Shown here one piece after another: positions 24,307-30,690 of a stretch of 35,283 bases of DNA. This DNA comes from a virus. The stretch spans positions 1 to 35,283 of the IMG/VR virus record IMGVR_UViG_3300032286_000132; one strand, 5' to 3'. The position numbers and the translations under genes are program-made. The notes under the pieces are model-generated. The model was not told where the DNA came from, searched no databases, and saw only the letters and a list, made by a program, of their open reading frames with translations. Positions within the stretch are counted from its first letter, which is position 1. Every line of letters starts with the position of its first letter.

Positions 24307-24650
24307 TCTTTGTTCTCTCGGTTGTATATCTCTAACATGGCATTGCGTAGTGCGTTGTAGCCAGCCTGGCCACGCAACTCTGCCACCCTCGCGAGGTGCA
24401 GTTGCCGGGTCTTTCGAGTTCTAAATCTCTTGAGTACTGATTTAGCCTCAGCATACAAGCGGTACTCTTCCGAGTAGTTTCCGACTGTTGTGCCATCAGG
24501 CAAACGAAGTAGCCGCCGTCCTGGATGAAATTGACCACAAGCGAAACATCTAAGCCTGTCCTCATCTACTTCTTTTCCCTCTCCTGTTTGCGCTCCCAGC
24601 AATCCTTGCACATCCATCTCTTTTGTCTTTTGTTTGCGCTTATTATCCAA
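24303..24650 (-). CDS. Cys-containing hypothetical protein (115 aa)
   Basis: The product carries one CFACGQFHPGRR motif (residues 35-46), a possible half zinc site, followed by a basic helical C-terminus (KRFRTRKTRQLHLARVAELR). With the ATG at 24650 it overlaps the zinc-finger gene by 85 nt. A later ATG at 24617 also fits, so the N-terminus is uncertain. It could form a zinc ribbon dimer or bind nucleic acid. Confidence 0.65.
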   Translation of the reverse strand: MDNKRKQKTKEMDVQGLLGAQTGEGKEVDEDRLRCFACGQFHPGRRLLRLPDGTTVGNYSEEYRLYAEAKSVLKRFRTRKTRQLHLARVAELRGQAGYNALRNAMLEIYNRENKE

Positions 24651-24760
24651 GCCCCATTCCTATAGTCTTTGCCATACTGGCAGTTACTGCACCAGCGCTT
24701 GCCGGTGATCGAACTGTCGGCCTGTACGGCCTTTGTGTACATATCATTTTCATGGCTCAT
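24566..24760 (-). CDS. Zinc-finger protein (64 aa)
   Basis: The protein has two CxxC pairs: CSNCQ near residue 24 and CKDCW near 51. They are separated by a basic region with NGAWIISANKRQKRW, forming a treble-clef or ribbon-like finger. The ATG at 24760 has GGAG upstream; a start 7 codons earlier would extend into RusA without SD. It overlaps the RusA stop by 11 nt. DNA or RNA binding is likely; the target is unknown. Confidence 0.72.
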   Translation of the reverse strand: MSHENDMYTKAVQADSSITGKRWCSNCQYGKDYRNGAWIISANKRQKRWMCKDCWERKQEREKK

Positions 24761-25118
24761 TGCCGGTCTCCAATGTCTCAATCATTACCCTGGCCTGACC
24801 ACCTTTGAATGCTCCATTACCGCGATAGATATTAATCTGGTCTATCTGCTCATCATCATCGAATACACCAGCATCTTGCAAGCTATCTAACAAGGCCTTG
24901 ACGCGGTTATCAATATCGTATTTGCGCTTGTCCTTGGGCCACAAAACAACCTCTAGATATAGCCTGGCAGATCCCAGCTTAGGAGTGTTTGACTCAGAGA
25001 TGTAATCAGCTACGGCTTTCTTGTATTCGCGCCCTTGCTTACTCATGTATGTGGCATGAGCGCCGCGTCTGTAGTAGGTATTGACGCTGGGTGGGAATGG
25101 TAGATTAAGGACTATCAC
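24750..25118 (-). CDS. rusA: RusA-type Holliday junction resolvase (122 aa)
   Basis: The N-terminal motif LPFPPSVNTYYRR and the catalytic stretch YDIDNRVKALLDSLQDAGVF (67-86), then DDDEQI, are diagnostic of RusA. Acidic ligands D68, D70 and the D88-D90 cluster are in place. Length is normal for RusA. It starts with GTG overlapping the previous TGA (GTGA). It would resolve branched DNA produced by recombination (YqaJ/RecT) and replication, and so provide linear concatemers for packaging. Confidence 0.93.
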   Translation of the reverse strand: MIVLNLPFPPSVNTYYRRGAHATYMSKQGREYKKAVADYISESNTPKLGSARLYLEVVLWPKDKRKYDIDNRVKALLDSLQDAGVFDDDEQIDQINIYRGNGAFKGGQARVMIETLETGNEP

Positions 25119-25288
25119 GCAAGCATCTGCGTTAGACGCTGGCCTAGATCTCCTTGCTTACCAAGGGATGCTCTCAACTCCTCATTGATGATGCTTGCTA
25201 TGGGTTTCTTACGCTCCAGGGCAGTTTGTTCTAACAATGTTCTTACATCTGGTCGAAGTCGTACGAGGAATGGTTTTAGGTCTGACAT
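25115..25288 (-). CDS. Ribbon-helix-helix (Arc/CopG-like) regulator (57 aa)
   Basis: A beta strand LKPFLVRLRP is followed by helix DVRTLLEQTALERKKP and helix IASIINEELRASL. This is the classic Arc/CopG ribbon-helix-helix layout. A GGAG SD precedes the ATG, which is the first start codon of the leftward early series. Stop and next start overlap (GTGA). Being at the divergent control region, it is a good candidate for a repressor of one or both early promoters, binding the dyads at 25426-25456 or 25511-25524. Target choice is inference. Confidence 0.75.
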   Translation of the reverse strand: MSDLKPFLVRLRPDVRTLLEQTALERKKPIASIINEELRASLGKQGDLGQRLTQMLA

Positions 25289-25385
25289 CTTTTCTCCTGT
25301 TTGTGGGCATCGGGCGGCAAGTCTTTTTAGTCGTTCGTCTGCGAGTACTTAAGCTGAATAGTGTCAGTACCACCCGATATCTGTG

Positions 25386-25414
25386 AGCATACAGGATGAC
25401 TAGATATAGCGCAA
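25386..25414 (-). promoter_or_regulatory. Leftward early promoter (candidate)
   Basis: On the minus strand TTGCGC (25414-25409), 17 nt, then TATGCT (25391-25386) matches sigma70 spacing, with three and four of six consensus bases. It lies about 100 nt before the RHH gene and just past the AT-rich dyad. A partial operator core, CGATATC (25375-25381), follows the -10. Confidence 0.45.
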
Positions 25415-25425
25415 TAACTAGGGTA

Positions 25426-25456
25426 AACACTTAGAAATTAATTAAAAATAAGTGTT
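25426..25456. promoter_or_regulatory. AT-rich inverted repeat in the divergent control region
   Basis: AACACTTA (25426-25433) and TAAGTGTT (25449-25456) are exact inverted 8-mers around a 15-nt AT-rich core that contains AATTAATT. The dyad sits between the leftward and rightward early promoters. It is a candidate operator or origin element. Confidence 0.55.
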
Positions 25457-25475
25457 GTAAAACTACATTTAGTCC

Positions 25476-25503
25476 TTGACGGGTGTTCTGACTGTGGTAA
25501 AGT
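25476..25503 (+). promoter_or_regulatory. Rightward early promoter
   Basis: TTGACG (25476-25481), 16 nt, TAAAGT (25498-25503): five and four of six sigma70 consensus bases. It is followed by the palindromic operator and, 50 nt later, by the first gene of the rightward early operon with a GAGGAG SD. This is the best-looking promoter in the window. Confidence 0.6.
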
Positions 25504-25510
25504 CACATCT

Positions 25511-25524
25511 AAGCGATATCGCTT
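25511..25524. promoter_or_regulatory. Palindromic operator (copy 1)
   Basis: AAGCGATATCGCTT is a perfect 14-bp palindrome. Its core AGCGATATCGCT (25512-25523) begins 8 nt after the -10 box, so it covers the expected transcription start. The identical 12-mer sits at the same offset in the promoter of the 66-aa gene on the other strand. A repressor bound here would block initiation. Confidence 0.65.
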
Positions 25525-25553
25525 TTAACCACCCAGATAGAGGAGTTAACAAC

Positions 25554-25772
25554 ATGAGTAACCAAGAAATCAAGATGTTAGGTTGTACAGAAGAGGCGCT
25601 AACAAAACACTTTAGCGCTCAATACAATATCAATATGTATGTCGCTGGCTTATTGTCAGACGCACAAGAGTTGATTGCAATGGGTAGAACCGAGCAAGCC
25701 AACCAAATTATCAATCAAGTTAAGTTTTACTTTTTTGAGCATACAGACACACGCAATGAGGTGACAGTATGA
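25554..25772 (+). CDS. Small early protein (72 aa)
   Basis: The product (MSNQEIKMLGCTEEALTKHF, ending HTDTRNEVTV) is helical and mildly acidic, with no recognised domain. I start at ATG 25554, which has AGGAG nine nt upstream. An earlier in-frame ATG would lie before the promoter and is rejected. It is first in the rightward early operon and overlaps the recombinase gene as ATGA. A regulatory or anti-host role is common for such a position but unproven. Confidence 0.75.
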   Translation: MSNQEIKMLGCTEEALTKHFSAQYNINMYVAGLLSDAQELIAMGRTEQANQIINQVKFYFFEHTDTRNEVTV

Positions 25773-26428
25773 GTTTTGTTGCCTACTATCGCGTATCAAC
25801 TCAGCGTCAAGGTCAATCAGGCCTTGGCCTTGAGTCCCAGCAATCAGCAGTAACACAGTACTGCGCTGGCAAAGAACTCATTGCGGAGTTCACAGAGATT
25901 GAGTCAGGCCGTAAGACTGACCGCCCACAACTCTTAGCCGCTTTGGCTTTAGCTAAAAAGAACAAGGCCACCTTAGTCATTGCAAAGCTAGATCGCTTGG
26001 CTCGTAATGTTCACTTCATATCTGGCTTGCTTGAGTCTGGCGTGCAGTTCATTGCAGTTGATATGCCAGAGGCTGACCGCACATTCCTACAGATGGCCGC
26101 AGTATTCGCTGAGTGGGAGGCGCGCAAAATATCTGAGCGTACTAAGAGCGCTCTACAGGCCGCTAAAGTTCGCGGTACTGTCTTGGGTAGCCCAAGGCCA
26201 GAAGTCGGCTCTAAAGCTGGTGTAGAGGTCAAGCAAGCCAAGGCCAATGCGTTTGCATTCAGAGTTGCACCATCACTACAAAGTATCCTCGCTCAAGTTG
26301 GTTCCAACTTGCGTGATGTGGCCGCAGAGCTGCAGTTACGCGGCATCAAGACCGCCAGGGGCAATGAGACCTGGCACCCAGCCCAAGTAGCACAACTTAT
26401 CAGGAGAGTTAACTATGCAGTCGCTTAA
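25769..26428 (+). CDS. Small serine recombinase (resolvase/invertase family, 219 aa)
   Basis: The N-terminal catalytic domain shows YYRVS with S10 as nucleophile and R8, then DRLARN with R76 and R79. ERTKSALQAAK forms the long E-helix. The C-terminal 50 residues (SNLRDVAAELQLRGIKTARG and WHPAQVAQLIRR) form a DNA-binding helix-turn-helix. It has no large integrase C-terminal domain, so it resembles resolvases. It may resolve genome multimers, invert or integrate DNA, or regulate. It is the only site-specific recombinase seen. Confidence 0.9.
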   Translation: MSFVAYYRVSTQRQGQSGLGLESQQSAVTQYCAGKELIAEFTEIESGRKTDRPQLLAALALAKKNKATLVIAKLDRLARNVHFISGLLESGVQFIAVDMPEADRTFLQMAAVFAEWEARKISERTKSALQAAKVRGTVLGSPRPEVGSKAGVEVKQAKANAFAFRVAPSLQSILAQVGSNLRDVAAELQLRGIKTARGNETWHPAQVAQLIRRVNYAVA

Positions 26429-26591
26429 CAAGCACAACCAATCCTCCAAAGACTTGTACAAGTCGGAGGAGTCTGTACTTGACAGAGTGATAGGCGCAAT
26501 AGCGTTTATTGCTTTTGTCTTAATCGTAGCCCTGTCTGGATGTGTAGAGACAGATCCTATTCCAACCCCAACACACAAGGTGGCCGTATGA
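26415..26591 (+). CDS. Predicted small lipoprotein / membrane peptide (58 aa)
   Basis: A 24-residue hydrophilic start precedes the hydrophobic segment IGAIAFIAFVLIVALSGC (26-43). LSGC matches a lipobox and is followed by a short proline-rich tail ETDPIPTPTHKVAV. The gene overlaps the recombinase end by 14 nt and the next ATG by ATGA. The long n-region is unusual for a signal peptide, so it may instead be a simple membrane anchor. The tail is reminiscent of tiny outer-membrane spanins, but the gene is in the early operon; superinfection exclusion is another option. Confidence 0.6.
   Translation: MQSLNKHNQSSKDLYKSEESVLDRVIGAIAFIAFVLIVALSGCVETDPIPTPTHKVAV
26442..26470. repeat. Long palindrome inside the lipoprotein-like gene
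   Basis: A perfect 14-bp palindrome GACTTGTACAAGTC (26451-26464) is flanked by TCCTCC (26442-26447) and GGAGGA (26465-26470). It gives a nearly 29-bp dyad interrupted by three A's. It is within codons, so it may be a recombinase site, an RNA structure or chance. Confidence 0.5.
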
Positions 26592-26755
26592 ATTTAGAAG
26601 ATATAGAGTCACCTTACATTCCAGCCGCCAAGACCGACATCATGCGTACGCTAAAGCGTACGGGATGGGTGCCACCATCGGAGAACAAAGAGTATCAAAA
26701 GAAGTGGGAATACTACCGATCTATTGCTTTTTTAAACGAAAGGAAATTGAAGTGA
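26588..26755 (+). CDS. Small early protein (55 aa)
   Basis: Starts with ATG overlapping the previous TGA (ATGA) and ends with TGA overlapping the next GTG (GTGA). The product (MNLEDIESPYIPAAKTDIMR, then TLKRTGWVPPSENKEYQKKW) is mostly basic and aromatic. The phrase TLKRTGWVPPSE reads as part of a small helix-turn-helix-like module followed by a tail. It is not recognised further. Coding is supported by the double coupling. Confidence 0.65.
   Translation: MNLEDIESPYIPAAKTDIMRTLKRTGWVPPSENKEYQKKWEYYRSIAFLNERKLK
26645..26662. repeat. 18-bp near-perfect palindrome inside the 55-aa gene
   Basis: CGTACGCT (26645-26652) and AGCGTACG (26655-26662) are exact inverted 8-mers with a 2-nt spacer. The dyad centre lies about 196 bp downstream of that of the GACTTGTACAAGTC palindrome. 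Both are close to the serine recombinase gene. Confidence 0.55.
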
Positions 26756-26997
26756 ACACACAACTAGAACAAGTAATGAGCCACCTTAAATCTCGTAAAC
26801 GCACAGGCATTACTAGCTGGCACGCCATTGAGTCTTATGGCATCACGCGCCTAGCGCATTACATCCATCAACTGCGTGTCCGGGGATGGCAGATAGAGGA
26901 TCAATACGAACACGATCCTGATAGACCAAGTCACAAGTGGAAACGCTATTGGCTTAAGAAAGCACCAACTATTGCAACCATGAGGAGGGCAAAATGA
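26752..26997 (+). CDS. Winged helix-turn-helix protein (81 aa)
   Basis: The segment LEQVMSHLKSRKRTGITSW, then HAIESYGITRLAHYIHQLRV and RGWQIEDQ, matches the HTH_39-type domain found in small phage proteins. Start is GTG overlapping the previous TGA, with AAGGAA upstream. The basic C-terminus (HKWKRYWLKKAP) may add DNA contact. It could regulate one of the early promoters; it is a second candidate for the AGCGATATCGCT operator. Confidence 0.8.
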   Translation: MNTQLEQVMSHLKSRKRTGITSWHAIESYGITRLAHYIHQLRVRGWQIEDQYEHDPDRPSHKWKRYWLKKAPTIATMRRAK

Positions 26998-27164
26998 TGG
27001 ACTATTCGGAATACTTATTACGCATCGACAGACTCATGCGACTAACGCACCAGGCCGCACAAGCCAACAACAACGAGGCCGCAAGTGATATGGCCGCTGA
27101 AGTAGCGCGTTATGCCATCAGCCTGGCCGCTTACTTTGAATCAAAAACAGAAACGGAGATTTGA
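26994..27164 (+). CDS. Small helical early protein (56 aa)
   Basis: The frame (MMDYSEYLLRIDRLMRLTHQ, then a long Ala-rich amphipathic helix, ending KTETEI) overlaps the winged-helix stop as ATGA. It has a very good SD (GAGGAGG). It ends one nt before the exonuclease ATG. It is a pure helical hairpin with no recognised family and could be a dimeric partner of a recombination protein. Confidence 0.7.
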   Translation: MMDYSEYLLRIDRLMRLTHQAAQANNNEAASDMAAEVARYAISLAAYFESKTETEI

Positions 27165-27165
27165 T

Positions 27166-28125
27166 ATGGTAGGAAAAGTCACACCAAACGATATGCTCTC
27201 AGCCAGCCGCTTACCGGCGGTCTGCGGTATGAGCGTGTATCGATCACCTAACGATGAGTTGCTCTCATCAATTGATAGTATCAATGGTATATCACCGCCT
27301 GATATATCAAACGAGGCTATGGGATGGGGTAATAAGATGGAGCCGACCATCTTGCTGGAGGCCGCAAACAGGCTGAATTGCAAGGATCTAGAGATCGATT
27401 ACCATACGCCATTCTTTCACGATAAATGGCCTCTGAGTTGTTCTCTTGATGGCACCGCGTATGGCAAAGGCCAGGTCATTGTCAGCGATCCAGACAATGG
27501 CATCTATGTGGTTGGTAAGGATTCGATCACGCTTGATGGTATGGGCGTGCTGGAGGCCAAGCTAACCTCAATGCCAGCGGAGGATGTATTACCTCTGTAT
27601 CGTGGGCCTATACAGTTGCAAGCCCAGATGTCAATTATGAAAGCTGGATGGGGCGCGGTATGTACGCTTTACCAGGGAACACAGTTGCGGATCTTTTTAT
27701 TTGAGCCACATCTACCTACTTTGCGACTTATTGAGGAGACATCTAAAAAATTCCAGGACAAGATAGATCGGTATAAGAATACAGGCGAGATTGATTACTA
27801 TCCACCGATTAATCCAAAGGATGCGACCAGAACTTGGGCAAGTGGCTCAGATGATGAGCCTGTAGTACTTGATACTTATGCTGAAGAGTTGACCAAGTTA
27901 CTTATAGAAAACAAGTTAAAAATTACAAAAGCAGAAGAGGAAAACTCCAAGATTCAAACAGAGATTATGGGAATGCTTAAGAACCGCACTAGCGGCATTG
28001 CTGGTGAGTATCGGATCTCATGGCCTACCCGTACATATAAAGCCCAGCCAGCAAAGATTACGCCAGCAAAAGAGGCTTACACCATTCGTCAATCAACACT
28101 CTCAATAAAGGAATTAACAAAATGA
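27166..28125 (+). CDS. YqaJ-type exonuclease (PD-(D/E)XK, 319 aa)
   Basis: Motifs in order: GWGNKMEP with E59; SLDGTA with D95; GVLEAKL with E130 and K132; IQLQAQ with Q150-Q154. This is the YqaJ / lambda-exonuclease type nuclease core. The C-terminal part (LTKLLIENKLKITKAEEE) is a coiled coil. ATG 27166 has GGAG 8 nt upstream; the open frame upstream to 27112 is rejected. It is coupled to RecT by ATGA. It resects double-strand ends so that RecT can anneal the exposed strand. Confidence 0.92.
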   Translation: MVGKVTPNDMLSASRLPAVCGMSVYRSPNDELLSSIDSINGISPPDISNEAMGWGNKMEPTILLEAANRLNCKDLEIDYHTPFFHDKWPLSCSLDGTAYGKGQVIVSDPDNGIYVVGKDSITLDGMGVLEAKLTSMPAEDVLPLYRGPIQLQAQMSIMKAGWGAVCTLYQGTQLRIFLFEPHLPTLRLIEETSKKFQDKIDRYKNTGEIDYYPPINPKDATRTWASGSDDEPVVLDTYAEELTKLLIENKLKITKAEEENSKIQTEIMGMLKNRTSGIAGEYRISWPTRTYKAQPAKITPAKEAYTIRQSTLSIKELTK

Positions 28126-29105
28126 GTTTAGTAAAACACCAGGGGTTTGCCCCACAAACAATGACCGAGGCTATCGAGTTTAGCAATATGCTTTCTAGAT
28201 CCCAGATGGTTCCAAAGAATTATCAGAACAAACCAGAGGATGTCCTTGTGGCCGTCCAATGGGGTTATGAGATCGGTCTGGCACCGCTCCAGGCATTGCA
28301 GAATATCTCTGTAATCAATGGCAAACCATCGGTATATGGTGACGCGGCAATGGCATTAGTCCAGGCCAGCCCAGTTTGCGAGGATGTGCAAGAGAGCATT
28401 GAGGGTGATGGCACTAGTAATCCTGTGGCTATCTGCCGGGTTAAGCGCAAAGGCCGCTCTGAGGTGGTGTCTAAGTACTCTGTAGAGGATGCCAAGCGCG
28501 CTGGTCTGTGGGGTAAGCAAGGGCCTTGGTCTCAATACCCCAAGAGAATGCTCCAGATGCGTGCCAGAGGCTTTGCTTTGAGAGATGCGTTCCCTGATGT
28601 CCTTAAAGGTTTAATCACCGCTGAGGAGGCTCAGGATATGCCTGTGGATGAGGTAATTAATAAGCCAATAAAGATTGCATCTAACAATCCATTGGATGCC
28701 ATTGTTTCTAGCCCATTGTTGTCAATTTCAGAGCCAGAAGTTTTGGATATACCAGCTGATAAGTGTCTCCAAAATACAACAGTTGAAGAGATGCCTGTGC
28801 CACCAATGGAGGATGCTCCGCTACCCGTAGTCTCAAATGATTTGCCAAAGCCTGGCACATTCATGCTAAATATCCCCGGTAAAGATGCCATTGCCTGTGA
28901 GGGTATTGAGTCTTGGATGGAGTCTTATAACGATATGGCTGATAAGGTTGCCAGGTCTAAGTTGTCCAAAGAGGTTAAGGCCAGCAAGATAGGTGAGTTT
29001 AATACTTTGAATGCTGATGTCTTAGGGTTGTTGAGTGCAGTTCAAAAGGCTGGTATGACTGCACATAAGCAAAAGCGTAAGACTATGTTGGACGCATCTA
29101 GCTAA
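28122..29105 (+). CDS. recT: RecT-family single-strand annealing protein (327 aa)
   Basis: The core region VAVQWGYEIGLAPLQALQNI, then INGKPSVYGDAAMALV, then WSQYPKRMLQMRARGFALRD, is typical of RecT/Bet-type annealing proteins. The C-terminal 130 residues are less conserved and acidic or Pro-rich, then a Lys-rich tail (KQKRKTMLDASS). It follows the exonuclease by ATGA and ends the rightward operon. It overlaps the convergent lysozyme by 8 nt, with no terminator seen between. The pair drives recombination and repair of phage DNA. Confidence 0.94.
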   Translation: MSLVKHQGFAPQTMTEAIEFSNMLSRSQMVPKNYQNKPEDVLVAVQWGYEIGLAPLQALQNISVINGKPSVYGDAAMALVQASPVCEDVQESIEGDGTSNPVAICRVKRKGRSEVVSKYSVEDAKRAGLWGKQGPWSQYPKRMLQMRARGFALRDAFPDVLKGLITAEEAQDMPVDEVINKPIKIASNNPLDAIVSSPLLSISEPEVLDIPADKCLQNTTVEEMPVPPMEDAPLPVVSNDLPKPGTFMLNIPGKDAIACEGIESWMESYNDMADKVARSKLSKEVKASKIGEFNTLNADVLGLLSAVQKAGMTAHKQKRKTMLDASS

Positions 29106-29574
29106 GGTACAGGGCGCGTTCATCATTGCGCCTTGATACCAATCCTTTGAGTACTTTGCCGCCAGCCTTAGTCCAATCTAAAAAGGCCTCGGCGGCACCT
29201 TCATAATCACCTCGGTTGTGTTTCATTCTGAGGCTAGAGCGTTGAAGATTACCTAAACCTACATTGAAAGCAAAGCTGGTGAGCGCACCAAGGCGGCCAG
29301 CAGTAAGGCCGTCAGGACATAGTCTGCGTACCCCGTTTTCAAAACTGACCAGATCTTTAGCAAGCATCTCATCAACTTCTCCCATAGATAAAGTTCTATC
29401 CCACCCATCAGGGATTGGCAAAGACTTACGCTCTGCCAGCGGCACCCTGATATGTGATTGATCGATTACATGACCAACACCCACAGTCCATATTAACGCC
29501 GGGCATTGGTATGGCCTAACCCGTACACCTTCGTGGTGTTTAATCATGTCAATGACACGATGCTCTAAACTCAT
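29098..29574 (-). CDS. Endolysin, GH24 lysozyme (158 aa)
   Basis: The GH24 catalytic pattern E-8-D/C-5-T is present as E15 (HHEGVRVRPYQ), C24 and T30 (WTVGVGH), with Cys in place of Asp as in some P22-like and T4-like enzymes. ALTSFAFNVG is the conserved second helix. No signal peptide or SAR segment is seen, so it needs the holin. The start overlaps the holin stop (ATGA). It cleaves peptidoglycan at the end of infection. Confidence 0.94.
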   Translation of the reverse strand: MSLEHRVIDMIKHHEGVRVRPYQCPALIWTVGVGHVIDQSHIRVPLAERKSLPIPDGWDRTLSMGEVDEMLAKDLVSFENGVRRLCPDGLTAGRLGALTSFAFNVGLGNLQRSSLRMKHNRGDYEGAAEAFLDWTKAGGKVLKGLVSRRNDERALYLS

Positions 29575-30053
29575 TTTTTAAATGCCTGAGTTCCGAACCA
29601 GAATGAGACCACGCTTGACCAGATAATCTGTGTCTCGTTATCCCACAGAATGTCTAATGCAACGCTAAAATCTACACCAGTTTTAACGGCATAGTAAAAA
29701 CCAAATATCTCTACAAAGGCAAACAAAAAGAACAGGCCGTAGGTAATGAATGACCTGGTGAATGCCCTGGCATTGATGACCCATTGTGCCGCGCCCTCAC
29801 CGATAGCTATGTCGTGTGCGTACAAAGCCTCACGCTCTTTCTCTGCTGACTGTATGGCAATCTGCTCTGTGCGGATCTCTTCTACTTTAGCCTGGGCAAT
29901 GTATCCCTCTTTGAGCATCTGCATTTCACGCTCAGTTTGCATCTTAACAAGTTCTAGTTCATGCGCTTTGTCTGATTTATCTTGAAAAAAATCCATCAGC
30001 TTTGGCAGACCACCAGCCAGAAAAGAAACTAAAGTAGTAAGTAAAGTAAACAT
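29571..30053 (-). CDS. Holin of the 3-TM (GTA-like) family (160 aa)
   Basis: Hydrophobic segments are at about 1-17 (TLLTTLVSFLAGG), 111-132 (FITYGLFFLFAFVEIFGFYY) and 143-157 (IIWSSVVSFWFGTQAF), with a long charged helix between. This layout matches the 3-TM holin described from gene transfer agents. It lies directly before the lysozyme (ATGA) and after the coiled-coil protein (TAATG). It should form holes in the inner membrane to release the endolysin. Confidence 0.85.
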   Translation of the reverse strand: MFTLLTTLVSFLAGGLPKLMDFFQDKSDKAHELELVKMQTEREMQMLKEGYIAQAKVEEIRTEQIAIQSAEKEREALYAHDIAIGEGAAQWVINARAFTRSFITYGLFFLFAFVEIFGFYYAVKTGVDFSVALDILWDNETQIIWSSVVSFWFGTQAFKK

Positions 30054-30502
30054 TATTTAACACCCCAAGTTAAGTACCATGCAATTAATCCAGCTACAAA
30101 AAAACACCAAAACTGTACTCGTCTTACTTCTTTTAAATCATGCTGGTACTCTTCATTATTTTTGCGCTCCATATTTTCTATGTCCAATTTAATTCTAAGT
30201 ACTGAATCCCATTCTTTGGCACCATATTTTTTTACAAAGTCTATCTTTAACTTTGCCTCCTCATCGGAGATTTGTTTCTTATGTTTCCAAGAATCTAGCG
30301 CCTTAATCAGCGCTCTCTCTTTTTTAAACTCTGTCTCACGAACCGCTCTTATTCTGTCTTGGGCCTTTTGTTTGGCTACATCTGTTGCATCTTGCTGGAT
30401 ACCTTCTATACTTTTAGATAGACCTTTACTGGCCTCTCGGCTAGAGTCTATGCTACTACTTAATACCTTTACGCTATCAGATAACCCGAATGGATCAGAC
30501 AC
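30053..30502 (-). CDS. Coiled-coil membrane protein in the lysis module (149 aa)
   Basis: Start is GTG 30502. Residues 1-120 are hydrophilic and strongly coiled-coil, with a Lys/Glu-rich middle (FKKERALIKALDSWKHKK). The C-terminus carries one membrane segment, FWCFFVAGLIAWYLTWGV. Proteins of this design lie beside holins in many podoviruses. Spanin-like, anti-holin or holin-partner roles are possible. It is coupled to the holin by TAATG. Confidence 0.75.
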   Translation of the reverse strand: MSDPFGLSDSVKVLSSSIDSSREASKGLSKSIEGIQQDATDVAKQKAQDRIRAVRETEFKKERALIKALDSWKHKKQISDEEAKLKIDFVKKYGAKEWDSVLRIKLDIENMERKNNEEYQHDLKEVRRVQFWCFFVAGLIAWYLTWGVK

Positions 30503-30505
30503 ATC

Positions 30506-30688
30506 TTAGCCCACCTTGATGTGGCCAACACCAGCAAGGTAAGTAACCAGGCCTACTGCGGCAACACCGATAAACCAAAAGAACTTAGTAACGACTGACC
30601 TACCGACAGAGGTATAGACATTCTCAATGACTCGCTCAGTCACTTTCTCAACGATATCCTCAATCTCTTTCTCTGTCAGGTTAGCCAT
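30506..30688 (-). CDS. Single-TM small protein (60 aa)
   Basis: An acidic helical N-terminus (LTEKEIEDIVEKVTERVIE) is followed by one membrane segment FFWFIGVAAVGLVTYLAGV (37-55). It lies between fibre-associated and lysis genes. It may be a small holin or holin regulator. Position and topology are the only guides. Confidence 0.65.
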   Translation of the reverse strand: MANLTEKEIEDIVEKVTERVIENVYTSVGRSVVTKFFWFIGVAAVGLVTYLAGVGHIKVG

Positions 30689-30690
30689 GA

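Noticed and set aside
25209-25430. 73-aa minus-strand frame over the control region
   Set aside because: It runs through the predicted promoter and the RHH gene in another frame and is Arg/Thr-rich without SD.
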